Assembly (NCBI GenBank): GCA_023333565.1
Contig: JAJKFH010003229.1
Span: 3,074,001 to 3,138,000 of the forward strand
Direction: 5' to 3'
Length of the DNA: 64,000 nucleotides
Origin: Puffinus mauretanicus
Taxonomy: Eukaryota; Chordata; Aves; Procellariiformes; Procellariidae
The notes beneath the pieces were generated by a model that worked only from the letters and a program-made list of their open reading frames with translations, ran no database searches and had not been told where the DNA came from. This document shows positions 11,334-23,460 of this stretch, piece by piece. Every line of letters starts with the position of its first letter. Within the stretch, counting starts at the first letter, position 1. Position numbers and translations under genes: made by a program.

Positions 11334-13240
11334 CGCCAGGAGCATGGGCAGGCAGAGCTGGCAGGCCAGGTGCTGCCTGCCCTGGCTGAGGATGGCCACC
11401 CATCTCCTAGCCCGGCCTGGCCCAGCCCGCTGGGGAGCCCTGCCAGAGCAGAGGATATTGAAGTGGGGAGCGAGGGAAAAGAGGGCTTTGAGAGAAATCT
11501 GCTGCGTGTCTGTAGATAACCAGGTTTCATTAGATAACCGGGTTTCAGAAACCTGCAGAAACCCACAGATAGCCAGGTTTCTGCTCACGGGACAACGCCT
11601 GGGAGGACATCTACGAAAAGCACTTAGCGGTTCACCACTGTGCCTGGGTGATGCTTTTTGCTCCTGTGGGCTGATGGCAAAGCTTGGCTAGCGGCTCTGT
11701 GGTTCCATCCAAATTGATAAACACATTTTTGGTGTTTTTCTCTTTTAAGGACCATTTTCTGCTGGTTTTCTTAATAACTCTTTGACATCACTGTTTTAAT
11801 AAAATTATCTCACGTTCTGAAACATTTGGATAATGAACTGAGTAATAGAGCTGTCAGCTCTCTGCTCCTCAGCTGACCAGCTGTCACACCAAGGACTGTC
11901 TTTTGCAGTTGGTAGGTGTTGGTTTTGATGTTTAATTCCCTTATTTCATCAAAAGACTTTCTTTTAAAAGAGTATTTGAATCCTACATGTGTTGGAGATG
12001 GTTTCTTGTATCTAAATCATCTGCTAGAAGCAACCGGGGTTTCTTGATTAAAGATTTTTTTTAAAGAAAGAAAGTCTTTCTTCATGTGGGGATTTTTGTT
12101 ATGAAAGCGATTCCTTTGCATTATTCAGATCTGGTGATAATTAATTGCAAAATTTCCACATCCAGAATAATGCACCTTGTGCAAAATTTCCCTTGTACTG
12201 AAATGGCTTAGAGACATAGTGCACCACATGCCGAGGTCCCCTGGCCCCTTCCTGCGAGGACCTGTGGGTGGGATGAGGGCAGCAGGAGGCCTTTCGTGTT
12301 TAGCAGATTTTAATAGGTAGTAGTGGCTGATTGCCACTGCTGTCCTATGATAACTGTCTTAGAATATTTATTCCACAAAAGGGCTAAAATCATTCCAAGT
12401 TTATAGATGAGAGGTGGGAGAAGGACTTTTTTTAAAAAGTCACAGAAAAAGGCCTTAGACAATACTGTAGGAGAAGTTAACAGCATGTGGGAATCTGGCA
12501 AGTCTTCACAGGCTTTACTAAGGTAGACACAAAGTTTGATATTTTTATTTTCTTCTTATTTTTAAACATTAAAAGTCACTCTCGAGCTCCAGTAAGTATA
12601 GGGACATGCAGAAGGACAAGCTCTGCTCTACAGGAGGACATTTACAGCAGCGAACTGAAGAGTTTCATGAAAACAGAACCATTTTCGTGAAAACCTGTAG
12701 GTATGATTATGAGGATTATATTGAAGTTAAAACTTGCTGCAAAGCAGCAGTCAGAAATTCTCCTAAGACGATTGTTTTTGCATTCTCCTCCAGCAAACTG
12801 GGCAGAAAAGGAGAGAAAAATCAGTCTCGCTTATGAGGAGCAGACCTACATTTCAGACTCTGCTATAAATTTAAAACCGTGTATTCTTAAGTGTTCCAGG
12901 ATTTGCTTATTCAACATCCAGCAGCATGTTTGAGAGAAGCATTTGAAACAAAGAGGAAATCAGTCGGTCAAGGCTTTGCATTCTTCCTACCTGGGATGAT
13001 GGGATCCAATCTGAATAATCCTCATGCAAAAAGATGGCGAGTCCTGCCACAGTCCTGCTAGGACCCTGCACCAGCTCCTCAGCCTGTGTGGATGAGGTTC
13101 CACAAGGTTTGGGGCAGGTGGATGAAGGCCCAGCTCGTATCTGGTGGACCTAAGTGGCCCAGTGCCTAGCTGTCCTGTGGTGGCAGTGGGGACGCAATGG
13201 CCACAGCTACCAGTCTTGCCTGTGGGCTAGTACTGTGCAT
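11334..13240. other. Non-coding DNA, no gene seen
   Basis: GC-rich for about 350 bp after the minisatellite, then AT-rich. Frames are 76 codons or less beyond 11.7 kb. A purine/pyrimidine mirror (AAAGAAAGAAAG then TCTTTCTTC) near 12,064-12,080 is a minor simple-sequence feature. Confidence 0.55.
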
Positions 13241-13406
13241 CTGCAAGAGAGGCTTCCAACCTCTGCCCTTGGCGGTTTTCAAGACCTGCCTGGAGAAAGC
13301 CCTGAGCAGTCTGGTCTGATCCCAGAGCTGGCCCTGCTTTGGGCAGGAGGTTGGACTGGAGAGCTCCTGAGGTCCCTTCCAGCCTGAATTATCCTGTTGT
13401 CCTATG
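13241..13406 (+). mobile_element. Old CR1 LINE 3' end, plus strand
   Basis: A diverged CR1 terminus. It has a GAGAGGCTTCCAACC segment matching the CR1 block that follows the Leu-Pro-Arg codons, TTTTCAAGACCTGCCTGGA, GGCCCTGCTTTGGGCAGG, GGTTGGACTGGAGAGCTCC, GGTCCCTTCCAGCCT and a worn tail (ATTATCCTGTTGTCCTATG). Differences across the whole length make this older than the copies at 5.7 and 6.8 kb and of another subfamily. It retains no useful reading frame. Confidence 0.85.
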
Positions 13407-14498
13407 AACAGCTGGATAGCTTTTCTGAGACAGAAGCCAGCCAGCACAGTTTGGGAAAGTGGCGTTTAGCTGAAATAATGCAGATGATGTTCCCTTCCAG
13501 TGTATTGCACAGGCTCTTCTCCCATTTTTGCATGCGTACACATCCTTCTGCACTGCTTTGGTGGTTCAGAGCAAATACAGTGCTGGTTTGATTGATCTCT
13601 TAATATGAGAACATTTATACCAAACTTTGGCTGGTCTGTGCTGTGAATCGGGCTCTGCACTTCCCTGCAGTATCCAGCATCTCCTACCGATGACTGGTAG
13701 CAAGGAATAAACAGAAAGAGCAGAACAGTTTCTGCAGATTAGTTACTTGCAAATGTATTCTTTGAGGATCTCTCTCAATGCACAGTTCAGTTCTGAAAAG
13801 GGAATATGTATTTTACATTTTTTATTTATTCCATCTTTTTCTTTTGCATTGTGGCTAGTTTTTGATTTTCACGAAGGCTGGTATGCCCATTTATAATATC
13901 AGGTAGGATGTAGGAAAGTGGGCAGAACTGCAGTGACTCATTTCCATTTACAGATTCAAATACTGACCTCCATATTTGTCTGTTCCAGCCATTTGCATTG
14001 CATTTTTGGAGAAAAGTTGTGAGCTTTGCATCTAAGTGGATGTTTCCACCTTCACGGTATGAGGAAGAAAAAATCTTTGGATTTCCTAGATCCTGCCTAT
14101 GACAGGTGACTACAGAGGGTAGAATTACCTGGCAGATAATTCACTATAACACCTTCTGGAAGAGTAGCTGATATTTGCCTCTAGCATATTATCTTTTCTC
14201 AGGAGACCCTTTTTTTTGTTGCTCTGCAGAGTCATACAGGTTACAGAAAATTGTGTCAAACAGCATAACATACAAGACTTAACAGTTGCCTCTGTTTCAG
14301 GACAGCTAACAACAAAAATGTAGCAAACCAAGATGGACAGTGCTGCCTTGTAGTGCCAAGCCCTTTAACCACTACACTGTGAAGTACTTAACTGCAAGTA
14401 GCTCATGGTCTAGGCTAATGGATATTCTCACTATTTGACTAAATGCTGCTTTTCAGCTTGTGACTGGTGATCAGGAGCCATATGAGCCCTTGCCCTGG
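13407..14498. other. Non-coding spacer, nothing recognised
   Basis: AT-rich single-copy-looking DNA with frames below 70 codons. No repeat or RNA motif noted. Confidence 0.5.
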
Positions 14499-14600
14499 GT
14501 GTGCTGATCTGTGCTTTGATGCTGGTTTGAGCATCAGCACACTGATGCCTCCCTGCCCTCCTCCCGAGCATGGGGAGGAGGGCAGGGAGGCATTAGCTTC
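14499..14600. repeat. Perfect inverted repeat (hairpin) with nested smaller ones
   Basis: Arms 14,545-14,565 and 14,573-14,593 are exact reverse complements over 21 bp, separated by the 7-nt loop GAGCATG. The stem extends to 24 pairs (14,542-14,596) through one G-T wobble. Arm sequence is GC-rich (CCTCCCTGCCCTCC core on the left). Overlapping smaller inverted repeats precede it: TGTGCTGAT at 14,500-14,508 with its complement at 14,533-14,541, and GCATCAG/CTGATGC at 14,531-14,548. The block could fold in more than one way. Expression or function is not shown. Confidence 0.97.
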
Positions 14601-17600
14601 CTGGGAGTGGGGAAAGTAACCTGCTAGACCAGACAGCAAATGAAAAGGTTATGAGTATTTGGGGTGAGTTGTAGGCACTGTTCTGACTTGGAGGAGAGAA
14701 AGCAAGCTGCTCTGTATGTGGAATTAGAGTCGCTGGGTTTTGTTTCTGTAAGATGAGGGTCGCGGCTGCTGAGATACAGATCCATTGTGCGTGCAACTGC
14801 ATGCATAAGGCAGGCTTGCCTTGCTGTGCCATGCAATGGTGAGATAAAAATCATGCTGTTGCTAAACTAAGCTTTTATAGCAACAAACTGTCCTGGATCA
14901 GCTCCGATGGTGCATCTGTATACTGCAGACAGCCTGCCTGAGCTCAGACTCATTGTACGTGTTCAAGAAGCCTTCCAAGGTCTTATCCTCCTATCCTACA
15001 TAAAACTATTCACAGCTAGTTCATGTCTATTCATGGCTAATTCCCCATTATGTATTTAAAGCATTGCCAGTACACACTAGTTTGTGTTCCACTGAAGGGC
15101 CTACACTTGCACAAAAATATTGATGACTGAAACTCATTATAATTACACTCCTTAAAATTGCTGGGTAGCTGTCTGCCCTGGTACTGTGTGCATATGTACA
15201 GAATTTTCTCTGTTATTAATAAGCCACTGTATCTGAAATCCCACCATATATGACTGACTGACAAGAGTAATGGTGAAACTGAAGATGTATGTGCTCTCAA
15301 GGGAATCATTTTAGGCACAAAGCAGGAACTAACCTTCAATAATGTTTATGCATGTCATCCATTATTACAATAGTTAAATGCTATGGATATCCAGTGCCAG
15401 AGAAAAGCAGGCTTAGGGGACTTGGTGTGGCTTTGATACAAATAGGAAAAAGCCCCTTTGCTTCTTTAGTGTTGAAATTGCTTTTACACCCTGACTAAGT
15501 TGGCCCATATTAACCAATATGCCAGATGGAAATAGGAAATGCCTTAGATTTTATGATGCTTTACAACTTGCAAATTACCCAAACCCATTTGCTATAAATT
15601 ATTCAAGATATTAAGGCCCCAATTTTCAGAATGAGCGCCCAATTCTGTGCCTGCAAATAATTACAGGTACAATTTATAGCAAATAGATGCAAGGGCATTT
15701 TTTGATATGTAGACCTCTGCCTACCTGATTATCCCACAAAAAGATGGCTATGTGCTATAAAATGTTCCCAGAGCAATCTGTCTCTGGCAAATTGCTTCCA
15801 TGATATTGGAGCCTGAGTTGAAGTTCTCTCTAAAAACCCAAAGTTAGAAAGTAATTATACGATTACTGTATATCTTTGCGGAACACAGCTTTAAAAATCT
15901 TAAAAATCTTTCTTTAAATATGTGCTTTATTGTTATCATCATTTCACGGGGTTTGCTGCACTGGCAAACTTATGGTCCATCACCTAAAAATGTCAGTGTG
16001 ATGCCTTTGGTACACATAAGAAAGATAGATGTTCGTTGATGTTGTTATAAAAATTGTTTTCATGTTCCAGCATTTAGATTTATGAAGCATAGTGTATATG
16101 TTTGGTTTTTTTTTTTTAAAGTAGTAGACTTACAAAAAGTAAATAGGGCTAGTAAAAAAAAAAAAGGAATTATGTTAAAGGAGGCAAAGCATCAGGGATT
16201 TTATAAGGCTTAATTTCCACTCTTCTGCATGGGCTTGAGACAGCTTACATCTAAATATCATGAGTATTAGGGAGAAGAGGTTATTTAGATTAATTCCAAA
16301 TTTCTGCTTATACTCAGGCATTGCTAAAGCAGTGTGCCCTCTGGAAGCAGTGGGCATGTGGGTGTGAGCAGCTGAACTGAGGTGTTGCAGTCAAACTTTG
16401 GTGTGTTGTGGAACAGTTGATGAACTAATAAAGCTGAGAGTTTTATATATAAAAGTCTGAAAATAATTTTTACTATCTATTACTATCTTAGTGTGCTATC
16501 TCTCCCTTCAGCTGCTTAGAAAAAGTGTGTGGTTTCTTGGTCTTTGTTCCAGAAGCCCATGGCTGCAATTGTGAGTTCTGGTCAGATTTCTAACGATTTT
16601 GGTGAGGAAATTTTTCCATCTAAAACTGGAAGTTAAATATCTTCTGCAAGAAAGAGTGCCTAATTCTACCCTGGTAGCCACGCACACACCTCGGCAGCAC
16701 AAAGCCTGTGAACCTGGCATATTCCTCTGAAATGCCATCTAAAGCCAGTCTTACTGAAAAGTGTTCCTCTGTGCCAGTGAAAAAACATCAGTTTGACAGA
16801 GATTTTAATGGATGATAGCAGGCAGGGAAAGTCAGGGGCTGAAAAACACTTAGCGTGTCCAGTGGCCTGGAGAGTCTCATTCACTGGGAGAGTTAGGCTC
16901 CAGCGTCTTAGGCAGATGGAGCAGGGACTCCAGCCTGCGTCTTCCCCCCACCTCAGTAAATACTCCTACTGATGCCAGTTTTGTCATAAATTTTCACAAG
17001 GAAAGGTTTTGTCAAGAACGTCTGACACAGAACATTTATCACTGCCCCCAAAGTTATGACCGTCTGGCAATTCAAGAAATGATAAGGTTCAGATTTCTTG
17101 GTCATGATTCATTGGACCAGGGTTATTCCCAGTTCTTCTACTCATTGATATGTCCTTTGTGTTGGTTGGTTTTGGCAGTAGGTAAAGAATATTTCACAGC
17201 AGGCTGTATTTGTAACCTTAGATGATGACAGGTAAGTGCTTAGGGCAACCAGACCTCCCTCCCTATCTTATGGGCCAACCACGTTTGGTGCCTGCAGCTG
17301 TGACTGTGTTGCTCACCTAGAAATGCCCATGTCTTCTTTCTGCATAGAAGGAGAGACAGTCTGCACCTCCTTCAAAGCAGCAGCGTTTAATATGCAGGGA
17401 ATATTCAGGAAAATGAAATATGGAACTAATGTTTTTTTCCCCTGCACTATGGAGCCACCGTGTAGCTGGAAAAATGACCAGGGCAATTTGTCAGGGCTGT
17501 TAATTCTCTTGGAGAAAAATGAAAGGTGATTTTTAAAAATGTAAATTATTACATTCTTAATCATTCAGGTGAGTAAGTATGCAGACAGTGAGTTACTAAG

Positions 17601-18989
17601 GTAGCAAGAGGATGCTTCCTAAGAAACAGTGCAGAGCAGAGATACTCCCTACACTAAGTGATGCAGCATTCATTCAACTGTGGAAAAAGGTTCTCTGGTC
17701 AAGATCACCTTGTATTTTCTGACAGATCCCTTTTACTGACATCTGCAAACGACTGATAATGACCAGGACTCAGCTTTATGGACTAATCAACTTATGAAAA
17801 TAAGAATTTTATTTCCTACTGAGATTCCATTCTGAAACTTGGCCTGTCTTTGCTCTCAAATCAGGCGACTTTTTGTTTTTCCAGAGAAGGTTGCAGCTAC
17901 CATGAAATTTAATGCAAATATCATGGTACTGATGAGAAGATTGTAATATACATACACACAAGCTTGCATAATGGCACATAACATAAATATACCATGCATT
18001 TTCTAGGACAAGTTATCATAGGGCAGGATTGAGTAGATGGATTCTAATTGTAATCTCCGTTTGAAATATTGGAGTGGGAATTTGCTAAGATTTTTCACCA
18101 TCTCTTCCATTTGGTACATACAGACAGGAGAAGCTTCTGGGAAACAGTTCTGAAATCAATAAAAAATGTGTGAAATAAGTAGGAATTCCATCCAGAAAGG
18201 AGAGAGAATTAATGTTTTATTCAAACTTTAAAAAAATCATTCTAAACCACAGGCTAAACTTTCTTCAAAGTTAAGGTTCCAGAAAGCTCGCACTGACCGA
18301 GAACATAAATGGAAAGGATGTATGAAAATATGCAAATATGGTGAAGGTTACATTCATTCTGCAATATTGCCTACTCTTGTGAGCAAGATAATAATGTGCC
18401 ACTGTGGTCCAGAAGCACTGTTTCCATCTCTTGAAAAGATGAAGAAAATCTGACTTCAGTAGGAGATGATTGACAGATAATGTCTTTAGGCTTTTTGATG
18501 GCTACAAACTCTGTCTCTCTGTCGCTAATGAAGGTAAAAACTGACAGCCCCACAGAGGTGATATGGTCATACAAGCTTCTGTCGAGGGGGAAAGCGGCTC
18601 TCATCCCAGAGTGTCCCAAAGTCAGGATGTTAAATAGAAATTAATTCTCTCCTTTTAACTATTCTGAATTTAGGCTGTGCAGAAGATGAGAAAAAGAAAG
18701 GAGTTCTGCTAGGTGTATGTGAACCCTTGCTTTGAAATTAAATTTTCACAAATTCATGTAGGATCTAATTTTGTACACTTTCACCCAAACCTCCCCCAAA
18801 GGCAGGCTGAGTTCTGAGTGCCCAAAGAAAGCAGGATCTGCCTCTTGGTACTGTAATGAGATGAAGCACCATAACAAGCAGCATGTCTTGAAATCTGACA
18901 GTTATTGACAACAAAAGCCATAAAGCACTTAAGAAGAGCAATACTGGGATAACCCAGCAAGCAGCATGTGGCAATCTCACAGAGGCAAC
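14601..18989. other. Long AT-rich non-coding stretch
   Basis: No recognisable gene. Frames are 100 codons or less (the longest is 15,037-15,339, minus). Short homopolymers occur at about 16,106-16,117 (T) and 16,154-16,165 (A). Sequence at 15,610-15,660 (CCCCAATTTTCAGAATGAG) loosely resembles an old interspersed repeat but is too short to call. The rest looks unique. Confidence 0.55.
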
Positions 18990-19432
18990 TCATAGAATCA
19001 TAAAATCATTAAGATTAGAAAAGACCCCTAAGATCGAGTCCAACCGTCAACCCAACACCACCATGCCCACTAAACCATGTCCCTAAGCGCCTCATCTACA
19101 CGTCTTTTAAATACTTCCAGGGATGGTGACTCAACCACTGCCCTGGGCAGCCTGTTCCACGGCTTGACCACTCTTTCAGTAAAGAAATTTTTCCTAATGT
19201 CCAATCTAAACCTCCCTTGGCGCAACTTGAGGCCATTTCCTCTTGTCCTATCGCTAGTTACTTGGGAGAAGAGACCAACACTCACCTCACTACAGCCTCC
19301 TTCCAGCTAGTTGTAGAGCACGATAAGGTCTCCCCTGAGCCTCCTCTCCTCCAGGCTAAACAGTCCCAGTTCCCTCAGCCGCTCCTCATAAGACTTGTTC
19401 TCCAGACCCTTCACCAGCTTTGTTGCCCTTCA
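18990..19432 (-). mobile_element. CR1 LINE 3' end, minus strand
   Basis: It begins with the complement of a CR1 tail (CATAGAATCATAAAATCATT), then the complement of the 3' UTR, the ORF2 C-terminus and further upstream ORF2. The last matching block (GCTTTGTTGCCCTTC) ends near 19,432. About 440 bp remain. Subfamily differs from the 5.7 kb copy (AGGGGTCTTTTCTAATCTTA-type 3' UTR when read on the minus strand). Confidence 0.92.
19070..19285 (-). pseudogene. CR1 ORF2 C-terminal remnant
   Basis: A 71-codon minus-strand frame matching the end of the CR1 ORF2 protein: [38 protein letters not shown] and [14 protein letters not shown]. It lacks the endonuclease and RT catalytic regions and is not functional. 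Compared with the usual HWNRLP it has PWNRLP. Confidence 0.88.
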
Positions 19433-20145
19433 TGAATGGTTGCACTTAGTCACGTCCCGTTGGCCTGCGTAGTGGCAGGATACTCCATCCTATTTCTAAA
19501 GGTGATGAGAGTAAATCTGCATGAGATTGCCTTTGGAAGTAGTGGGAGAAAAGGGTATAGGACATACTCCTTAATTCCCCCAGAAGCAGGTGTGATTATA
19601 GCTTCAGAAGACAAAGTGAGGCCGAGGCAGTAGCCTGCCACATTTCCCTTGCAAAAAATTGTAGCCACACTTTTCTTGTGTGGTGTCTCTGACATGTCCT
19701 TCTGACTGCAGCTCCCATAATTTGAGCTCATTTCGGCCTAACTGCCCATCAGGGTGGCCTCGGCAGCCTGGCTCCTGCACCAGACCTTCAGGCAAAGGGC
19801 ACTGCAAGACTTGGAGCAGGGGGAAGAGGGAAGATGCAGCCAGCTAAAGGAACTTTTGCTTCCTCCAGTTTAGCTCTGCCGACATTTGGAGACAGGACAA
19901 TGTCTTGCTGGCATCCTCAGCTGCAAATAGGGAAATTGCAGAGGTATTTATTAGCTGGCGTCCTGGTGGATGGACCTTGTGACAATGGGCAAGAAGAAGC
20001 TGAAGTGGCTGATGAAGAAGTTTTCAGTGGTAAGACCTGCCATCTCACCTCTCAATTTCCTGAGCCTACGCAGAGTACGTGGGAGTGTAGTATTATCCTT
20101 TGCAACGGAAGAAGGAGTTAGGCATCGCGTAGGCCAACAGGGAAT
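19433..20145. other. Spacer between two CR1 fragments
   Basis: No clear CR1 homology and no recognisable gene. Frames up to about 95 codons occur in several registers. It may hold diverged CR1 upstream of 20,146, but I cannot align it by eye. Confidence 0.45.
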
Positions 20146-20436
20146 GTGTAAGTCCATGAGCCCAGATGGGTTGCGTCTGAGGGTGCTAGGCAAGTTGGGC
20201 AATGCTATTGCAAGGCCTCTTTCTGTCATCCATAAATGTCATGGTGATTGGGAAGGTTTCCAGGATGAGAAGGTGGCAAATGTCATACCCATCTCCAAGA
20301 AGGTCAAGAAAAGATCTGAGTAACTACAAGTTGGTCAGCCTCACCTTAGCCTCTGGGACGGTTATGGAGCAAATCTGTCTGGAAGCCATTCCTAGCCATG
20401 TGAGGGACAAGAAGGTGGTTGGGAACAGCCAAAAAT
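20146..20436 (+). pseudogene. CR1 reverse transcriptase N-terminal fragment, frameshifted
   Basis: Plus-strand remnant of the start of the CR1 ORF2 reverse transcriptase domain. One frame reads KSMSPDGLRLRVLGKLGNAI then ARPLSVIHK, matching the CR1 pattern K-S-M-G-P-D-G-L-H-P-R-V-L. After a frameshift near 20,315 it continues as NYKLVSLTLASGTVMEQICL and EAIPSHVRDKKV. Both halves end at stops. The catalytic YADD region would lie downstream and is absent, as are the endonuclease and the 3' end. It is therefore an internal fragment, opposite in strand to the CR1 tail about 700 bp to its left and not its continuation. Confidence 0.85.
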
Positions 20437-22689
20437 AAACTCCTTCCTCTCTCCCCCCAGCACTGTCCCTGCTGGAGTCAATACAAGGCACAACATCTGG
20501 TTGGAAGTATCTGGGGAATGACATCCTTCAGGTTTCTAGGTGAAGACTTCCACATTTTTACTCTGTCAGGTTGTGTCTATGGCCATAATATCCTTGTGGC
20601 AGGCATATGTCTTTCTGCAATGAGGCTGCTGCTCTATTTTCTGCATAGCCTTAGCATGCTGAGTGGAGGTGCTAGCTTTCTGCTGTGAAGTAGGGAAGGG
20701 GTAAAGCTTTTAACAGCGGGTTTTATTCCTGTGACTTCAGTTTTTCCCTGCAAAGGTCATAAAAGCGTCTATAAAATATTTTATTTTTGCAAATATCCTA
20801 AAGCTGTCACATAATCATTGCCTGCTTTTTACTCCCTGACAGGGCAGCTGTTGTAGTTATGGGAAAAGTCCATGAAGAAAACTGTGGAATATTAACAAAC
20901 AGTAAAATTCTAGTAACAAAAATTGAAGGAAATTGAAGCTTTTTGTTGTTGTTGTTCTAGCCATAGTGAAGACTCTGTGTTATATAATTACAGTGAAACT
21001 GAGTAATACTGTTTTACATCAATGCCTAAATGCACAATAGTAATGACATTCTGCTGAGCACTTTCCACTATAACTGGTTATGCTGGTTATTTTTTCATAA
21101 ACATTGCTCTTAGTCCCTTTCGTCAGAGAGAGGATCCCATGCTAAAACCAAGCAAACTAACAGTGTCCTAGTTAGTTTTTTTTTAGTCTGATACCCTCGT
21201 CCATTTTCCAGACATTCTTCAAACACAGTCATCCCTGTCCCAAGGAGGCAGCAATCCAGTACACCACAAGACTGTCAGTAGAGTACCAGTACAAATGACA
21301 AAATGATAAATAAAATTTTTCCCCTAAATCACTTTAACCCTTCATTAATATTTACTGAAACATATCAGCAGTGACAAGCGCAATGTGCAAGAGGGAGCAA
21401 GCTTTGCGTGGAGGGCTCTCCACACCTGAACATGGACATGTCCTAAAATCATGGAAAGACCATTTCAGGCAGAGCTGGGAGGACAGTTGAAATATAAGAG
21501 GGAAAAGTTTCATCCGCTCTTACAGTATGTAAGGCTGACACCAAGTTTGTGTAAGCCACCTGAGCAGAACGAAATTCTGTGTCACTCCAGGGACTATACC
21601 TCACAGTATAACTGGTCACACTAACATCTCCTCATCCTGAGCATAAGTGATAGAGGCTCACGTTTTTATAGAGAGAGGGATCAAATTAGTGCTAGTATAC
21701 TTGACTGCATATTCTGCAATTACTGGTCCATGTCCTGCTTTCATAGACAGAAGGAGAAAGTAAGAAAGATGTCCTGTAGCCTATGGACAAATGTTGGAAT
21801 AAATTGCTCCATCTGCCTTTACTGGGTAGTGCTCGTAATGGATCAAAGCACACTTCCTTCAGTTTACTCATGTAATGTACATGGAAAAAAGTTTGCCTCA
21901 TAAGCTGAGATAGATTCACATGTTAAAGTTTCATGTATGACTTACAGTGTTATGAAAAGAAAGAAAAGACAAAAGTTCAGTGCTGGAATCTTGGAAAAGT
22001 TTGCTGATGCCACATCTTGAAATCAACAGTTGTGTCAACTTGTGCATGGACTAAAATGTGCTGTTTAAGGCTACTGTGCTAGTTGTATTTAACGGGAGTT
22101 GTCTCTTCTACAAGAGACAGATCAGGATTTTCTCTGTGTGTGTCTGCTTCCAGGCAGTAGATAATCTTGTCTGTGTAAGCCTCGAGGAGGTCAGAAGCTG
22201 ATTTAACAGCCTTATCTTTCTGGAAAAGAAACCTTATTCCCAAAGGTATAATATGACTGCTTACGTAGGTAATGAGCTATTGAACCTTTCCTGAGAAATC
22301 ATGAGTGTGATCCTGCCTCGCTTTGCAAGGGCTGAAAATGGTTTCCAGCTACTGGCAGCCATAAAATCACTTGAGTCCTAGCTGCAGCTTCCACATGATA
22401 TATCATGAGATATTACTATTCATTAGGTAGTGGGCTTTTATGGGTCTCAGGCTGTCTCTTGGGCATGATTAAGCAGCGACAATATTCCTCTCCCACGCTG
22501 TGTGTCCCCTGAGGTAGCTGTTTTCCCTCTCTGGGTCTCCTTGCATAGCCCTCTTTCCAGTTAAGCATCTTCAGAATGAAGTCCTCCTCCAGAAGGAGGC
22601 AGGAGGAAGGAGGAAGCCAAATGCTTGCAGGAATTCAGTAACTGTCTTTAAGCAATGTCACAGGCACCTCTCCCCTGCCTTTAACAACA
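20437..22689. other. Non-coding DNA, no gene seen
   Basis: AT-rich with frames of 89 codons or less. Minor items: a GTT repeat of about five units near 20,944-20,957 and a perfect 14-bp palindrome CATGATATATCATG at 22,394-22,407. Confidence 0.55.
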
Positions 22690-23460
22690 CCAGTATTGGT
22701 GAAGCTGAATGTAGGTTCTTCTCAGACCTCTCTTCCTCTGATCTGCTTCTCGCTCTCCTTTGGTCTTCCTTCCATCCCGACACTTCTTTTTCAGTATCTA
22801 CCAAAATAATATCTGAATCTGTGGATTTTATTTTTTTTTCCTTTCCCTTGGTGCTCTCATTCCTTTCTGCCAGTGTCGTGGTCCCTGTTTTCATGACAAG
22901 GCATTTTGTTTCCTTCTGTGCAACAGTTTGTTTCTCATCCCTACTTTTATTCATTCTCCATGAGGAGTATTCTCACTTCTGTTCTTTTACGCTGCACCAG
23001 TATTTACTTTCCTTGCCAATATTTTCCTTTCTAAATCACTTTATTCCCTTTTTCAGCCCACCCCAACCAATATTAATCAGCACTTTGAGTCTTACATTTT
23101 ATTTTTTATTCTTGCATAAAACTGGATTTTCTTTACTAAAAAGCCCATTTTCCCCAAAGGTGCTAATAACTGCCATGATCTTTCCTCTCAAACCCTTATT
23201 CAGCTACTTTGCTCCTCGTCTTGGTATCTAACTCACGTCATCCTTCCACTATCATCCTTTCCCTCTCACTTTTTATTCCGCTTTCATCTCCTTCCCTGCA
23301 CTTTTCCCCATGAACTACTTTTTCCCTTAAGTTTCAGCCATGCAACCAGTCTTATATTTTCTAACTAACTTGGTCCCTGTTGCAGTCCCACCTCTTTCCC
23401 CTTCCTTTTTCATGAGAACCCATTAATTTGTTCTCCTGTGCTGGCTCTTTCTTTCCTGGT
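22690..23460. repeat. Pyrimidine-rich (strand-biased) block
   Basis: Over nearly 800 bp the plus strand is dominated by C and T (TTCC, CTTT, TCCC words) without a clean repeat unit. The bias gives a hydrophobic 136-codon frame on plus (22,821-23,231) and a Lys/Glu/Arg/Ser-rich 98-codon frame on minus (22,658-22,954). In purine-rich reading strands stop codons are rare, so these frames need no coding explanation. An upstream in-frame stop lies just before the minus frame. It is not a defined repeat family to my knowledge. Confidence 0.6.

Noticed and set aside
10839..11691. Collagen-like Gln/Ala/Gly-rich and Pro/Leu-rich frames of up to 208 codons
   Set aside because: They are translations of the GGCCAGGCAG minisatellite, which is open in all frames.
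22658..22954. 98-codon Lys/Glu-rich minus frame
   Set aside because: Explained by purine bias of the minus strand; a stop lies a few codons upstream and no domain is recognisable.
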